Origin: an uncultured Bacteroidales bacterium
Lineage (GTDB): Bacteria > Bacteroidota > Bacteroidia > Bacteroidales > JAUNSR01
Assembly (NCBI GenBank): GCA_947074145.1
Contig: CAMTOJ010000028.1
Span: 1 to 44,402, forward strand
Direction: 5' to 3'
Length of the DNA: 44,402 nucleotides
The translations under genes were made by a program, and so were the position numbers. Shown here in pieces: positions 10,074 to 17,685 of the stretch. The notes below the pieces were generated by a model that saw only the letters and a program-made list of their open reading frames with translations, had not been told where the DNA came from and did not search any database. Each line of letters starts with the position of its first letter. Positions within the stretch are counted from its first letter, which is position 1.

Positions 10074-11228
10074 TCATTCCTCCCTCTTCCTCTCCCTTGG
10101 AGCATAAGAGAAAAGATGCTTTTCGATTATTGATATATTTTTTACCCCTACAAGTTTCTTTATAGGTTTGAGAAATCTCAGTTCCGCATTATTACAAAGC
10201 GATATCGCAGTACCTTTCTTTCCTGCTCTTCCCGTTCTGCCTATTCTGTGTATATAGGTTTGCGGTTCATTTGGAATGTCGTAATTGAAAATGAATTTTA
10301 GATCGGGCACATCAATACCTCTTGCTGCAAGGTCGGTGGAAACCAGAATATCAGTTTTTCCCGAAATGAAACCTTTAAAAGCATCCGATCTGTCGGCTTG
10401 TATTTTATCGCCATGCAGTGCATCAGATTTGAATCCTGCATCATTCAACTGTCTGCTTAGTTTTTCGGCATCCTGTCTTGTCCTAACGAAAATCAGGGCT
10501 TTCTCAACCATATTCTCTTTTAGAAGATGAATAAGAAGATTCAGTTTATTGGGATTATCAACATAATAAACGAATTGCGAGATAAGGCTTAAATCCTGTT
10601 TTTCCTCTATAAGTGACACCGTTGCCGGTCTGTAAAGAATCTCTTTGGCAAGTTTTTTAGTGTCATCTTTTACAGTCGCTGAAAAGAGTGCCGAACGGCG
10701 TTTACGAGGTAAATCTCTGACTATCTTCCTTATCGTTCCGATAAATCCCATATCAAGCATTCTGTCGCCTTCATCAATAATCAGCCATTCAATAGATCTC
10801 AGATCAATCAAACGCTGTGATTGCAGATGTTGCACACGTCCGGGAGTCCCAACTATTATATCAACACCTTCATCGGTCTGAATAAGTTGATCTTCCACCG
10901 AATCGCCACCGATAAGGATAGCATATCTTAGGCTTGAAAAGGAGGAGAGTTGTCTTATCTCATCACCAATCTGTAGTGCAAGTTCACGCGTAGGGGAAAG
11001 AATAAGAGCTTTTGTCTTATGATTGCCTCTTTGATTGATTAGAGAGTTAAGTACAGGTATAAGAAATGCCAATGTCTTTCCCGTACCTGTGGGAGCGTAA
11101 GCCATAACATCTTTACCCATTAAAAGTAACGGCATAACCTGTTGCTGTACCGGGGTAAGATCAATAAATCCTCTTTCGTTTATCGCCTTTCTGATCGGTG
11201 TCGATAACTCTGCTTCTTCAAATTTCAT
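10074..11228 (-). CDS. DEAD-box RNA helicase (RhlE-like), DEGD variant
   Basis: 384-aa ATP-dependent RNA helicase with both RecA-like domains: Q motif (TPVQQQ, Q28), Walker A APTGTGKT (45-52), PTREL (79-83), TPGR (128-131), motif II DEGD (152-155), SAT (183-185), STDLAARGID (297-306) and HRIGRTGR (327-334). Motif II is DEGD rather than DEAD; the essential first Asp and Glu are kept, so ATPase activity is expected. It ends soon after the second RecA domain with only a short basic tail (RERKREE), shorter than many RhlE proteins that carry long RNA-binding tails. Likely roles are RNA remodelling, ribosome assembly or RNA decay (family-level inference). It is monocistronic; the 22-bp repeat array lies 39-126 bp upstream of its start. 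Confidence 0.93.
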   Translation of the reverse strand: MKFEEAELSTPIRKAINERGFIDLTPVQQQVMPLLLMGKDVMAYAPTGTGKTLAFLIPVLNSLINQRGNHKTKALILSPTRELALQIGDEIRQLSSFSSLRYAILIGGDSVEDQLIQTDEGVDIIVGTPGRVQHLQSQRLIDLRSIEWLIIDEGDRMLDMGFIGTIRKIVRDLPRKRRSALFSATVKDDTKKLAKEILYRPATVSLIEEKQDLSLISQFVYYVDNPNKLNLLIHLLKENMVEKALIFVRTRQDAEKLSRQLNDAGFKSDALHGDKIQADRSDAFKGFISGKTDILVSTDLAARGIDVPDLKFIFNYDIPNEPQTYIHRIGRTGRAGKKGTAISLCNNAELRFLKPIKKLVGVKNISIIEKHLFSYAPRERKREE

Positions 11229-11266
11229 ATCTCAAAGGTAACACTTATTTTCCTAAAATAGTTTTT

Positions 11267-11354
11267 GCTGCACCTTGCAAGGTTTTAATTGACACCTTGC
11301 TTGTTTTTAACCTACACCTTGCAAGGTGTTAAGTGAAACTTTGCAAAGTGTCGC
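11267..11354. repeat. Four tandem 22-bp palindromic repeats
   Basis: Four directly adjacent 22-bp units (11267-11288, 11289-11310, 11311-11332, 11333-11354). Each is centred on a TTGC core with dyad symmetry: centres at 11277.5, 11299.5, 11321.5 and 11343.5, exactly 22 bp apart. Unit 3 holds a perfect 16-bp palindrome ACACCTTGCAAGGTGT; units 1 and 4 hold 12-bp palindromes (ACCTTGCAAGGT, ACTTTGCAAAGT); unit 2 keeps only the left half. They lie upstream of the helicase gene on the minus strand and 427 bp before the first lipoprotein gene on the plus strand. They could be an operator array, a nucleoid-protein site or a selfish extragenic repeat. The rest of the 552-bp gap (11229-11780) holds a candidate promoter and no gene. 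Confidence 0.85.
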
Positions 11355-11634
11355 CTGATTACTTTGGAATTTTTGAAAAAGAAATGAAGGTTAACGATTT
11401 TGCGTTGTTTTAATGTTTTTTATTTAAATAATGAAGATGTTATTTAGTGAGAATCTTCTTTTAATTGAATGATTAATGGCGTGGGTTGATATTGTTTAAA
11501 AAAATATACTAACATAAGGTGTTATAATTAATTAAATTTATATATTTGCTCTATTTGTGTATTGTTATTTATAATTGAGTAATTACATAATCACTATGTA
11601 TTTTAATATATTACAGTTAGTTTAGATGTATTGA

Positions 11635-11664
11635 TTTGATTAATTAGGAGTTATGACATATTTG
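11635..11664 (+). promoter_or_regulatory. Candidate promoter of first lipoprotein gene
   Basis: TTTG at 11635-11638, an 18-bp spacer, then CATATTTG at 11657-11664 (one mismatch to TANNTTTG). This is 117 bp before the ATG at 11781. A second, exact TATATTTG occurs at 11541-11548 but without a -33 partner. Both are pattern matches only. Confidence 0.35.
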
Positions 11665-11780
11665 CGTTGTATTGATATAATTAGTTAAAATAAAACCCAA
11701 TTAAAGCGATGAATAGATTTATATTTTACTTGATAAGTAATAAGAATATTATATTTATAATCTATAAAAAATTAGCACAT

Positions 11781-12209
11781 ATGAAAAAAGTTACGCTATT
11801 TCTATTAATGATTTGTCTTTCATACTCATGTAAAGAAGCTGTAGACGGAGAATCAGAACCACCAAAGTTTCAAAATCTTGTCATATTTGATAAAGAAGGT
11901 GGGACGCAAACTATTACTGCTAAAAATAATGTAAAATGGTGGTTTGATTATTTTTATATTGATAATCAGTATGTGCCTTATTATACTCAGGATGTGCCGT
12001 CAGAAGAGCTAAATCTTACATATTTAGATGATTCTGATAAGATCCAGGACGTTTACAAAGTTCAAAACGATTGGTTTTCAGTCGAAAGAATTGACTATAG
12101 AACTATCCGCATTACTGTAAGTAAAACAGATAAATTCAGGGAGTTTAATTTCTTATGCGACAGAGGAAACTCAAGTACAAAAATCAATGTAGTTCAACAA
12201 TCAGAGTAA
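11781..12209 (+). CDS. Small BACON-like lipoprotein, copy 1
   Basis: 142-aa predicted lipoprotein: signal peptide MKKVTLFLLMICLSYSC with lipobox LSYSC (Cys17), followed by a short linker and a single beta-rich domain. The pattern (DKEGGTQTITAKNNVKW ... IRITVSKTDKFREF ... STKINVVQQSE) resembles BACON-type Ig-like domains of Bacteroidota. The start is placed at ATG 11781 because it gives a proper signal peptide; an in-frame ATG at 11709 would add 24 residues that spoil it. It is nearly identical to the copy at 12615-13049; main differences are residues 51-75 and a two-codon length change. The neighbouring C10 peptidase remnant suggests this could be an inhibitor or partner of that peptidase, as with the small exported inhibitors paired with C10 proteases in Bacteroides fragilis (inference). 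It ends before its own hairpin. Confidence 0.75.
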   Translation: MKKVTLFLLMICLSYSCKEAVDGESEPPKFQNLVIFDKEGGTQTITAKNNVKWWFDYFYIDNQYVPYYTQDVPSEELNLTYLDDSDKIQDVYKVQNDWFSVERIDYRTIRITVSKTDKFREFNFLCDRGNSSTKINVVQQSE

Positions 12210-12229
12210 TATTATTACATAGATTACAC

Positions 12230-12260
12230 AATAGCCTCAATATGGAGGCTATTGTTATTT
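12230..12260 (+). terminator. Terminator of lipoprotein copy 1
   Basis: 9-bp perfect stem AATAGCCTC / GAGGCTATT (12230-12238 and 12245-12253), 6-nt loop, followed by GTTATTT. An identical hairpin follows copy 2. Confidence 0.7.
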
Positions 12261-12321
12261 AATTGTAAAATTGAAGTCCAATTGAAAACCTAATTGATTC
12301 TTACTTGGAGTTAATATAGTT

Positions 12322-12597
12322 TCAATATGCTGGTCGTTAAAATAGCGACAATATTATGTTTCAAAAATGAGACAGATTGGAGTTGCTGTTGGAATGTCAT
12401 ATTCTGCGAAGGCTAGTGGTGCTAAATCGTCAGATGCCATAGATATATTTACCAATTGGGGATTGATGAATATGACTAAAAATAAAGCACAAATAAAAAA
12501 CACACTGAAAAACTATAGTGGTGGTATTGTCTTTATTTCATCCCGAATAAAAAAAGATAATTGGAATTCTCTCACGAATGGGTTTTCTACTGTTTAA
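12322..12597 (+). pseudogene. C10 (streptopain-like) peptidase remnant
   Basis: The reading frame SKMRQIGVAVGMSYSAKASGAKSSDAIDIF matches in pattern the central part of C10 cysteine peptidases (SpeB/streptopain family), where a 'LM..IG.AV.M.Y...GSGA.SS' stretch follows the catalytic Cys region. Codons upstream in the same frame continue with WSLK, an in-frame TAG at 12343-12345, then RQYYVSK, which looks like the preceding W-containing segment after decay. The open part from ATG 12367 is only 76 aa. Neither the catalytic Cys region nor the His (GGHA-type) region is present, so the product cannot be an active peptidase. It lies between two copies of a lipoprotein gene. The family call rests on motif recognition and needs a profile search. 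Confidence 0.55.
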
Positions 12598-12612
12598 CTA
12601 ATAAATAATTCA

Positions 12613-13100
12613 ATATGAAAAAAGTTACGTTATTTCTATTAATGATTTGTCTTTCATACTCATGTAAAGAAGCTGTAGACGGAGAATCAGAACCACCAAA
12701 GTTTCAAAATCTTATCATATTTGATAAAGAAGGTGGGACGCAAACTATTACTGCTAAAAATAATGTAGATTGGTGTTTTAATTATTTTTATATTGATAAT
12801 CAGTATGTGTGGTTATATCCTGATAATCAGAATGTGTTGTTAGAAGAGCTAAATCTTACATATTTAGATGATTCAGATAAGATCTGGGACGTTTACAAAG
12901 TTCAAAACGATTGGTTTTCAGTAGAAAGAATTGACTATAGAACTATCCGTATTACTGTAAGTAAAACAGATAAATTCAGGGAGTTTAGTTTCGACTGTTA
13001 CAGAGGAAACTCAAGTACAAAAATCAATGTAGTTCAACAATCAGAGTAATATTATTACATAGATTACACAATAGCCTCAATATGGAGGCTATTGTTATTT
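12613..13100 (+). repeat. Direct duplication, copy 2
   Basis: Second copy of the 11779-12260 segment, 834 bp downstream, containing lipoprotein copy 2 and an identical terminator. It carries six extra bases near the middle of the coding region. Confidence 0.9.
12615..13049 (+). CDS. Small BACON-like lipoprotein, copy 2
   Basis: 144-aa paralogue of the lipoprotein at 11781-12209, with the same signal peptide, lipobox Cys17 and beta-rich domain. The differences cluster in residues about 51-75 (DWCFNYF versus KWWFDYF, and YVWLYPDNQNVLL versus YVPYYTQDVPS) and near the C-terminus (SFDCYRG versus NFLCDRG). Such clustering in one surface loop of otherwise identical copies is what one would expect if that loop contacts a variable partner (inference). 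It starts 17 bp after the end of the C10 remnant. If the peptidase was once active, both copies could be its immunity-like inhibitors; a plain BACON carbohydrate- or surface-binding role is the alternative. Confidence 0.75.
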   Translation: MKKVTLFLLMICLSYSCKEAVDGESEPPKFQNLIIFDKEGGTQTITAKNNVDWCFNYFYIDNQYVWLYPDNQNVLLEELNLTYLDDSDKIWDVYKVQNDWFSVERIDYRTIRITVSKTDKFREFSFDCYRGNSSTKINVVQQSE

Positions 13101-13101
13101 T
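13070..13101 (+). terminator. Terminator of lipoprotein copy 2
   Basis: Same 9-bp stem and loop as at 12230-12260 (arms 13070-13078 and 13085-13093), here followed by GTTATTTT. The next gene begins 170 bp further on. Confidence 0.7.
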
Positions 13102-13214
13102 AAATTGCTAATTTTCTACTCTACCATAATTATAGTTTTGCTAAATAATATGATAATTAATCCATATGTGATTTTATTATATAGTGGAAACATTATCTTG
13201 GTACTACATAATTA

Positions 13215-13248
13215 TTTGTGAAATAATACATTGTATATACTACCTTTA
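13215..13248 (+). promoter_or_regulatory. Candidate promoter of the MG2-like gene
   Basis: TTTG at 13215-13218, 22-bp spacer, TACCTTTA at 13241-13248 (one mismatch to TANNTTTG), 23 bp before the start codon. Pattern match only. Confidence 0.35.
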
Positions 13249-13270
13249 AAAAATCGAATATTATTACCAC

Positions 13271-15715
13271 ATGAAAAAACTTTTACTCACAATAATATCA
13301 CTCACTCTTTGTCTTTGCGGATTTTGTCAGACTCCAACACCATTTGAGAGTTTGTCTTCATTTGTTACAAATATCAACTCTTTCAATAACATTAATCCGC
13401 AGGAGAAGGTGTTCCTTCATTTTGATAATAACGCTTATTTCATTGGTGATACGATATGGTTTAAATCTTATGTGGTAACATCAGAAGGAAACCGTAAGAC
13501 GGAACTCAGCGCGCTGCTCCATGTAGAGCTGCTTAGTGAAAACGGCGAGATTTTGGAGGCGAAGAAACTTAAGATCATTGACGGAAAATGCAATGGTGAA
13601 TTTGTTTTACGAAAAAACTATTATTCCGGATTTTATGAAGTAAGGGCTTTTACCAGATGTATGTTCAACTGGGGCGAAGAAGCTATGTTTTCCAGAGTTT
13701 TTCCCGTATTCATGACTCCGGATAGCGAAGAGGATTATGAAACACCGGAGATGTATAACGACAATCCTCCCAAAAGAGAAGAATTAAGACAAAAGGCTCA
13801 AAAAATAAAAAGAATAGATCTTGAATTTTATCCCGAAAGTGGCAATATCATTGAAGCAACCACATCGAGAGTAGCGATAAAGGTTGTTGACAAAGATGGC
13901 AGATCGGTTGAAACAGAAGTGAGTGTCGTTGTCGATAATGAAGTTATCACGAAATGTACTACCAATCATGAAGGGCTTGGCAGTTTTGTGTTTTGGCCTG
14001 AATTGAAGAAATACTCGGCACGCGTAAAGTATGAAAATAAAGAGTACAATTTTCCTTTACCTGAGGTAAAGAGTATCGGCTATAATCTGAATGTAAATAA
14101 TTTTAAGGATGATAATCTTTTAATTAATGTTTCATCGTCGGGAAATTTGAGTGACGAAACACTCGGAATCAGTGTTGCCGGTTATGGTAAGGTTTATTAT
14201 TTCGATACTCTTTGCGTGAGAGACAATGCGATTAAATATCCCTCATTATCGATAAATAAGAATTTTTTGCCTCAGGGTGTTAATACCATAACACTTTTCA
14301 ATTCGAACGGCGATATTTATTGCGACAGAATGGTATTCATTCACCATGACGATAAAATAACGACAAAATTTGTTCAGGGTAAGGAGATGTATAATCCTTT
14401 CGAGAAAATCGAACTTCTTTTTTATGTTACCGACAATAACGGCAATCCTATGGAGACAGAATTCTCGTTATCGGTGAACGATGCATATCATAGTCTTTAT
14501 GATACCCAAAAAGATAATATCAAAACGAATCTTCTTTTAGGTTCAGAACTGAAAGGTTACATCAATAATCCGGGATATTATTTCCGTGATATCAATATGA
14601 AAAAACGAGAGGATCTTGATAACCTCTTGCTTGTTCAGGGATGGAGAAGATATGATTTTAAGACAATGGCGGGTATAGTACCCTTTGATGTAAAGCAACA
14701 TGTCGAAGAGGGGCATCTGGTAAAAGGAATAGTCGCTCCCCATTATCTGCGGTTAAGTCAGAAAAATATAAGTTTGTTTTTTACCCTCAGAAGGGGAAAT
14801 GATGTTTTAACCGGAAGAAGTATCAGTAATGATGACGGTAGTTTCGTTCTTGATTTAACGGAGTTTGATCTTTATGATGACTGGGAGATAGGACTTTATA
14901 TGCGTCAAAACGGTCGTAAGAAATATGCCAGAATAGAGCTTGATCGCTTTTTCGCTCCTAAACCGAAATGTATCGATGTTAAAGAGATGACCCCGGTCGC
15001 TTCGTTGTTGGGAGAAACAACAAAGCTTGTGGAAGAGGAAGAGAAAAACTCAATTGATAAAATGCAGATGATAAAGGAGGTGGTGATTAAAACTAAAAAG
15101 AAAAAAGATAATTATGCTCCCGATGTTATACATGATGTAGAAAAGATAATTAATGAGCATATTGACAAAGGAGAACGGTATCCCGATACCGTCATGGATT
15201 ATTTATTAAGGTATGACAATAATATAGGATTAAGAGATGGCGTGGGAATGACTTATAAAGGGATGAGAGTGCATTTTTGTAGTTATTTTAACGACGATAA
15301 AGCATGGTTAAGAGTACGACACAGATCCTCCATAGTAAATACGGATATTCTTGAAGTTTATAAAATCGAGATATATGAATATCATCCGAGACCTGATGTG
15401 GAATGTGGTAATGGCGTGAGCGTAAAGAATCTTATATTGGTTTATATTTATGATAACGACAGACTTGAAAAGGGATCAAGAGTTACAAAACTTAATGGTT
15501 ATACAGTCCCACGTGAGTATTATAGCCCCGATTATGAAAAGAAGCCGCCGGTACCGGGTGATGTGGATTACAGAAGGACATTGTACTGGAATCCGAATGT
15601 GAAAACCGATAAGACAGGAAGTGCTTCCGTTGAGTTTTATAATAATAGTATGGGTAGGAAGATCGTTGTGGATGGCCAGGGGATTATGGGGTCGGGGGAG
15701 TTTGTGGTTTTTTAA
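13271..15715 (+). CDS. Exported MG2/plug-like envelope protein
   Basis: 814-aa exported protein with a signal peptide (about 1-19, ends GFCQ). The N-terminal part (about 40-145: PQEKVFLHFDNN-AYFIGDTIWFKSYV) is the MG2/macroglobulin-like module of a large Bacteroidota family. More beta-rich domains follow. Residues about 600-720 (IKEVVIKTKKKK, then VMDYLLRYDNNIGLRDG, then VYKIEIYEY) resemble a degenerate TonB-receptor plug without a following barrel. The C-terminus (KTDKTGSASVEFYNNSMGRKIVVDGQGI) is the conserved end of the family. These proteins are usually annotated as hypothetical or plug-domain proteins; they are presumed periplasmic or surface-associated, with no known reaction. Start chosen at the only ATG giving the signal peptide. 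It is followed by a 195-bp AT-rich gap in which I see nothing further. Confidence 0.7.
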   Translation: MKKLLLTIISLTLCLCGFCQTPTPFESLSSFVTNINSFNNINPQEKVFLHFDNNAYFIGDTIWFKSYVVTSEGNRKTELSALLHVELLSENGEILEAKKLKIIDGKCNGEFVLRKNYYSGFYEVRAFTRCMFNWGEEAMFSRVFPVFMTPDSEEDYETPEMYNDNPPKREELRQKAQKIKRIDLEFYPESGNIIEATTSRVAIKVVDKDGRSVETEVSVVVDNEVITKCTTNHEGLGSFVFWPELKKYSARVKYENKEYNFPLPEVKSIGYNLNVNNFKDDNLLINVSSSGNLSDETLGISVAGYGKVYYFDTLCVRDNAIKYPSLSINKNFLPQGVNTITLFNSNGDIYCDRMVFIHHDDKITTKFVQGKEMYNPFEKIELLFYVTDNNGNPMETEFSLSVNDAYHSLYDTQKDNIKTNLLLGSELKGYINNPGYYFRDINMKKREDLDNLLLVQGWRRYDFKTMAGIVPFDVKQHVEEGHLVKGIVAPHYLRLSQKNISLFFTLRRGNDVLTGRSISNDDGSFVLDLTEFDLYDDWEIGLYMRQNGRKKYARIELDRFFAPKPKCIDVKEMTPVASLLGETTKLVEEEEKNSIDKMQMIKEVVIKTKKKKDNYAPDVIHDVEKIINEHIDKGERYPDTVMDYLLRYDNNIGLRDGVGMTYKGMRVHFCSYFNDDKAWLRVRHRSSIVNTDILEVYKIEIYEYHPRPDVECGNGVSVKNLILVYIYDNDRLEKGSRVTKLNGYTVPREYYSPDYEKKPPVPGDVDYRRTLYWNPNVKTDKTGSASVEFYNNSMGRKIVVDGQGIMGSGEFVVF

Positions 15716-15910
15716 ATAAAGTTCGCAACTCCGGATATCTTAATGAGGAAGAATGAAAATGTTGAAATTAACAATTTGTAAATTAACAATATGTTATATA
15801 TTTAAATAAATTTATTAGCAATTTGTATGGTGTAGTTTAATTTTTATCTATCATAAAATTAAATATATACTATTTTATGGCTCATTTTATTATGTAAATT
15901 ATAACAAAAT

Positions 15911-17383
15911 ATGGAACAAAAAAGTAAGACTAAGATTTTACCCGAAATACCAACATGGGTATGGTTTGTATATCTTATCCCTGTAGGTTTGGTAGTGTGG
16001 TACATGGTAAAAATTGTTGATACAAGACCCTATGTAGAACAGATTCAAAAAGAGATATTATTGTCCGATGCAAAAAATGCAAAAGAACAGCTGCGTGTAA
16101 TAGGGCGTATGGGTGCGAGTCGGATGCTTATAGTTGATGATAAGTATGGTAATAGAAAGACTTACAGATATGATGGAGGAAATGATCTGGATTTCACAGG
16201 GTTAATATCTATAGATCAACATAATGCGGGGTATTACATAGCACCGGGTACAGAAGAAAAATTAATGACCTATTTCAATGGTTATACCTTAGATGAAGTG
16301 AGAAATAAATTTGGAGATTATACCACTTGTATAATTGACTCTTCCTTTTATAGTTTTACACAGATTGTTCCGGTAATGAATAGTAAGCGTTATGAAAGTG
16401 GAGTGCGTTTAGCTGTTGATGAAAAGGGCAATGTGATAAAAGCTACTTTGGTAGATAATGATAATACATCAAGCAATCTTTTTCTTTATTTACCCTTTTC
16501 AGAAAAAATATTGGCTTTCAATATGGGACGGTCACATTTAAATGATTATGCTCATGTGATTGAAAATATAAAATCTGAAGATAAGAGTACAGGTTTTTTG
16601 ACTACTGTATTTAATTTTCTATGGGGTTTAATAAAAGGGATATTAGGCATTATAATAGGCATCATATTTATTGTAATAGTAACAGCGGGATGCGGATTTT
16701 GTTTGGGGTCAATATTTCTTCCGGCATCCATTGCTTTATCTTATAAAACTAATTTAAGTAATAATACTATAAATGGAATAATTATAATTTTTTCTTTGCC
16801 ATTAGTCTATATTGCGACTATTACCGCAAGTGATGCTTTTCATAGTTTCTGGCTTATAATTTTACCTGTTACTCTTTCTGCAGGATTGGGTGCTACAATT
16901 TTTCTAATGAACTATGCTACTGAAGATAGATGCTCTAAATGTCACTCCATAGGTACGATATTTCAAAATAGGTATAGTTATGATTTTTTGCGAGAAGAAA
17001 CGTTTTGGAGAAAAAGTAATCGTAGGTTTAAAAGAAGTTATAATTCTAAAGATTTTCATATTGAAGAGTATGAAGTAACGAATGAATTAATTAAACGACG
17101 TGTTTATGAAGATATCGGTGTTTATGAGTGTAAACATTGTGAGAACAAGATACCCTATAAAGGTATTAGAAATGAAGATGAGGTGTTACAATCAAGTGTA
17201 TCAATAGAAACAGAGGAAACAAAACGTAAAAAAGAAGAGTACGTTTACATGGAAGATCAAAATGGACACAAAATCCGATGTAAACAATCTAATTTTGATA
17301 GTTCTCATCTTATTTCCGATGAAGAATCCGGAGTACATTTTAGACGTGATGTTTGTGGAAATTGGGAAAAAACTGATTCTTAA
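15911..17383 (+). CDS. Membrane protein with C-terminal zinc ribbon, unknown
   Basis: 490-aa protein I do not recognise. Residues 15-33 form one TM helix, followed by a mainly extracytoplasmic-looking domain of about 190 residues. Then come a long hydrophobic block (about 232-276, probably two helices) and two further helices (about 287-305 and 312-334). After these is a C-terminal soluble region with CSKC (341-344) and CKHC (407-410), which together make a plausible treble-clef or zinc-ribbon site interrupted by about 60 mostly charged residues. The tail (about 430-490) is highly charged and polar. It is followed by a strong hairpin terminator and appears monocistronic. No enzyme motif is visible; a zinc-binding membrane sensor or scaffold is possible but not supported by more than the layout. 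Confidence 0.6.
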   Translation: MEQKSKTKILPEIPTWVWFVYLIPVGLVVWYMVKIVDTRPYVEQIQKEILLSDAKNAKEQLRVIGRMGASRMLIVDDKYGNRKTYRYDGGNDLDFTGLISIDQHNAGYYIAPGTEEKLMTYFNGYTLDEVRNKFGDYTTCIIDSSFYSFTQIVPVMNSKRYESGVRLAVDEKGNVIKATLVDNDNTSSNLFLYLPFSEKILAFNMGRSHLNDYAHVIENIKSEDKSTGFLTTVFNFLWGLIKGILGIIIGIIFIVIVTAGCGFCLGSIFLPASIALSYKTNLSNNTINGIIIIFSLPLVYIATITASDAFHSFWLIILPVTLSAGLGATIFLMNYATEDRCSKCHSIGTIFQNRYSYDFLREETFWRKSNRRFKRSYNSKDFHIEEYEVTNELIKRRVYEDIGVYECKHCENKIPYKGIRNEDEVLQSSVSIETEETKRKKEEYVYMEDQNGHKIRCKQSNFDSSHLISDEESGVHFRRDVCGNWEKTDS

Positions 17384-17428
17384 ACCTTTTTTTATATTCC
17401 CAATCATATAATACTATAGATTTACGAA

Positions 17429-17481
17429 ACAAGGGATAATATTGACTCTTTTCAGAGTTAAATATTATCCCTTGTCTTTTT
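17429..17481 (+). terminator. Strong hairpin terminator
   Basis: Nearly continuous 21-bp stem (arms 17429-17449 and 17454-17475, with one G-T pair and one bulged A; core ACAAGGGATAATATT), 4-nt loop, followed by CTTTTT. It lies 45 bp after the zinc-ribbon membrane protein gene and directly before the nonamer cluster, so transcription is stopped before entering it. Confidence 0.85.
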
Positions 17482-17491
17482 ATATCTTAGG

Positions 17492-17668
17492 TTATCAACA
17501 ATTCTGTCGGTTTATCAACAGTTACGAATAGTTATCAACAATTCGTGTTGGTTATTAACATCAGATTCCGGTTAGAATTGAACTTTATCTTATTGTTTTA
17601 TCAACAAATAAACTATGGTTTAAATATCTTATTTATAGTTATCAACAACTAAAGAATAGTTATCAACA
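17492..17668 (+). other. Cluster of seven DnaA-box-like nonamers (candidate origin)
   Basis: Six exact TTATCAACA and one TTATTAACA, all on the plus strand, start at 17492, 17512, 17532, 17552 (TTATTAACA), 17598, 17639 and 17660. The spacings are 20, 20, 20, 46, 41 and 21 bp. The motif differs by one base from the general DnaA box TTATCCACA. The segment between boxes 4 and 6 (17561-17640) is very AT-rich. The cluster is in a 302-bp gene-free gap (17384-17685) bounded by a strong terminator and by the 3' end of nadC. A 9-mer of this composition is expected about once by chance in the whole window on both strands. Alternatives are a DnaA-titration site or a binding array for another protein. Confidence 0.6.
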
Positions 17669-17685
17669 TAGGTGTATTTGTGGGT

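Larger units (their letters stand above)
11779..12260 (+). repeat. Direct duplication, copy 1
   Basis: 482-bp segment repeated almost exactly at 12613-13100 (488 bp). It covers the whole lipoprotein gene and its terminator and stops abruptly after ATTGTTATTT in both copies. The high identity, including synonymous sites and the 3' non-coding part, points to a recent tandem duplication or gene conversion. Confidence 0.9.

Noticed and set aside
11267..11354. CRISPR array
   Set aside because: Units are directly adjacent with no spacers and are internally palindromic; no cas genes in the window.
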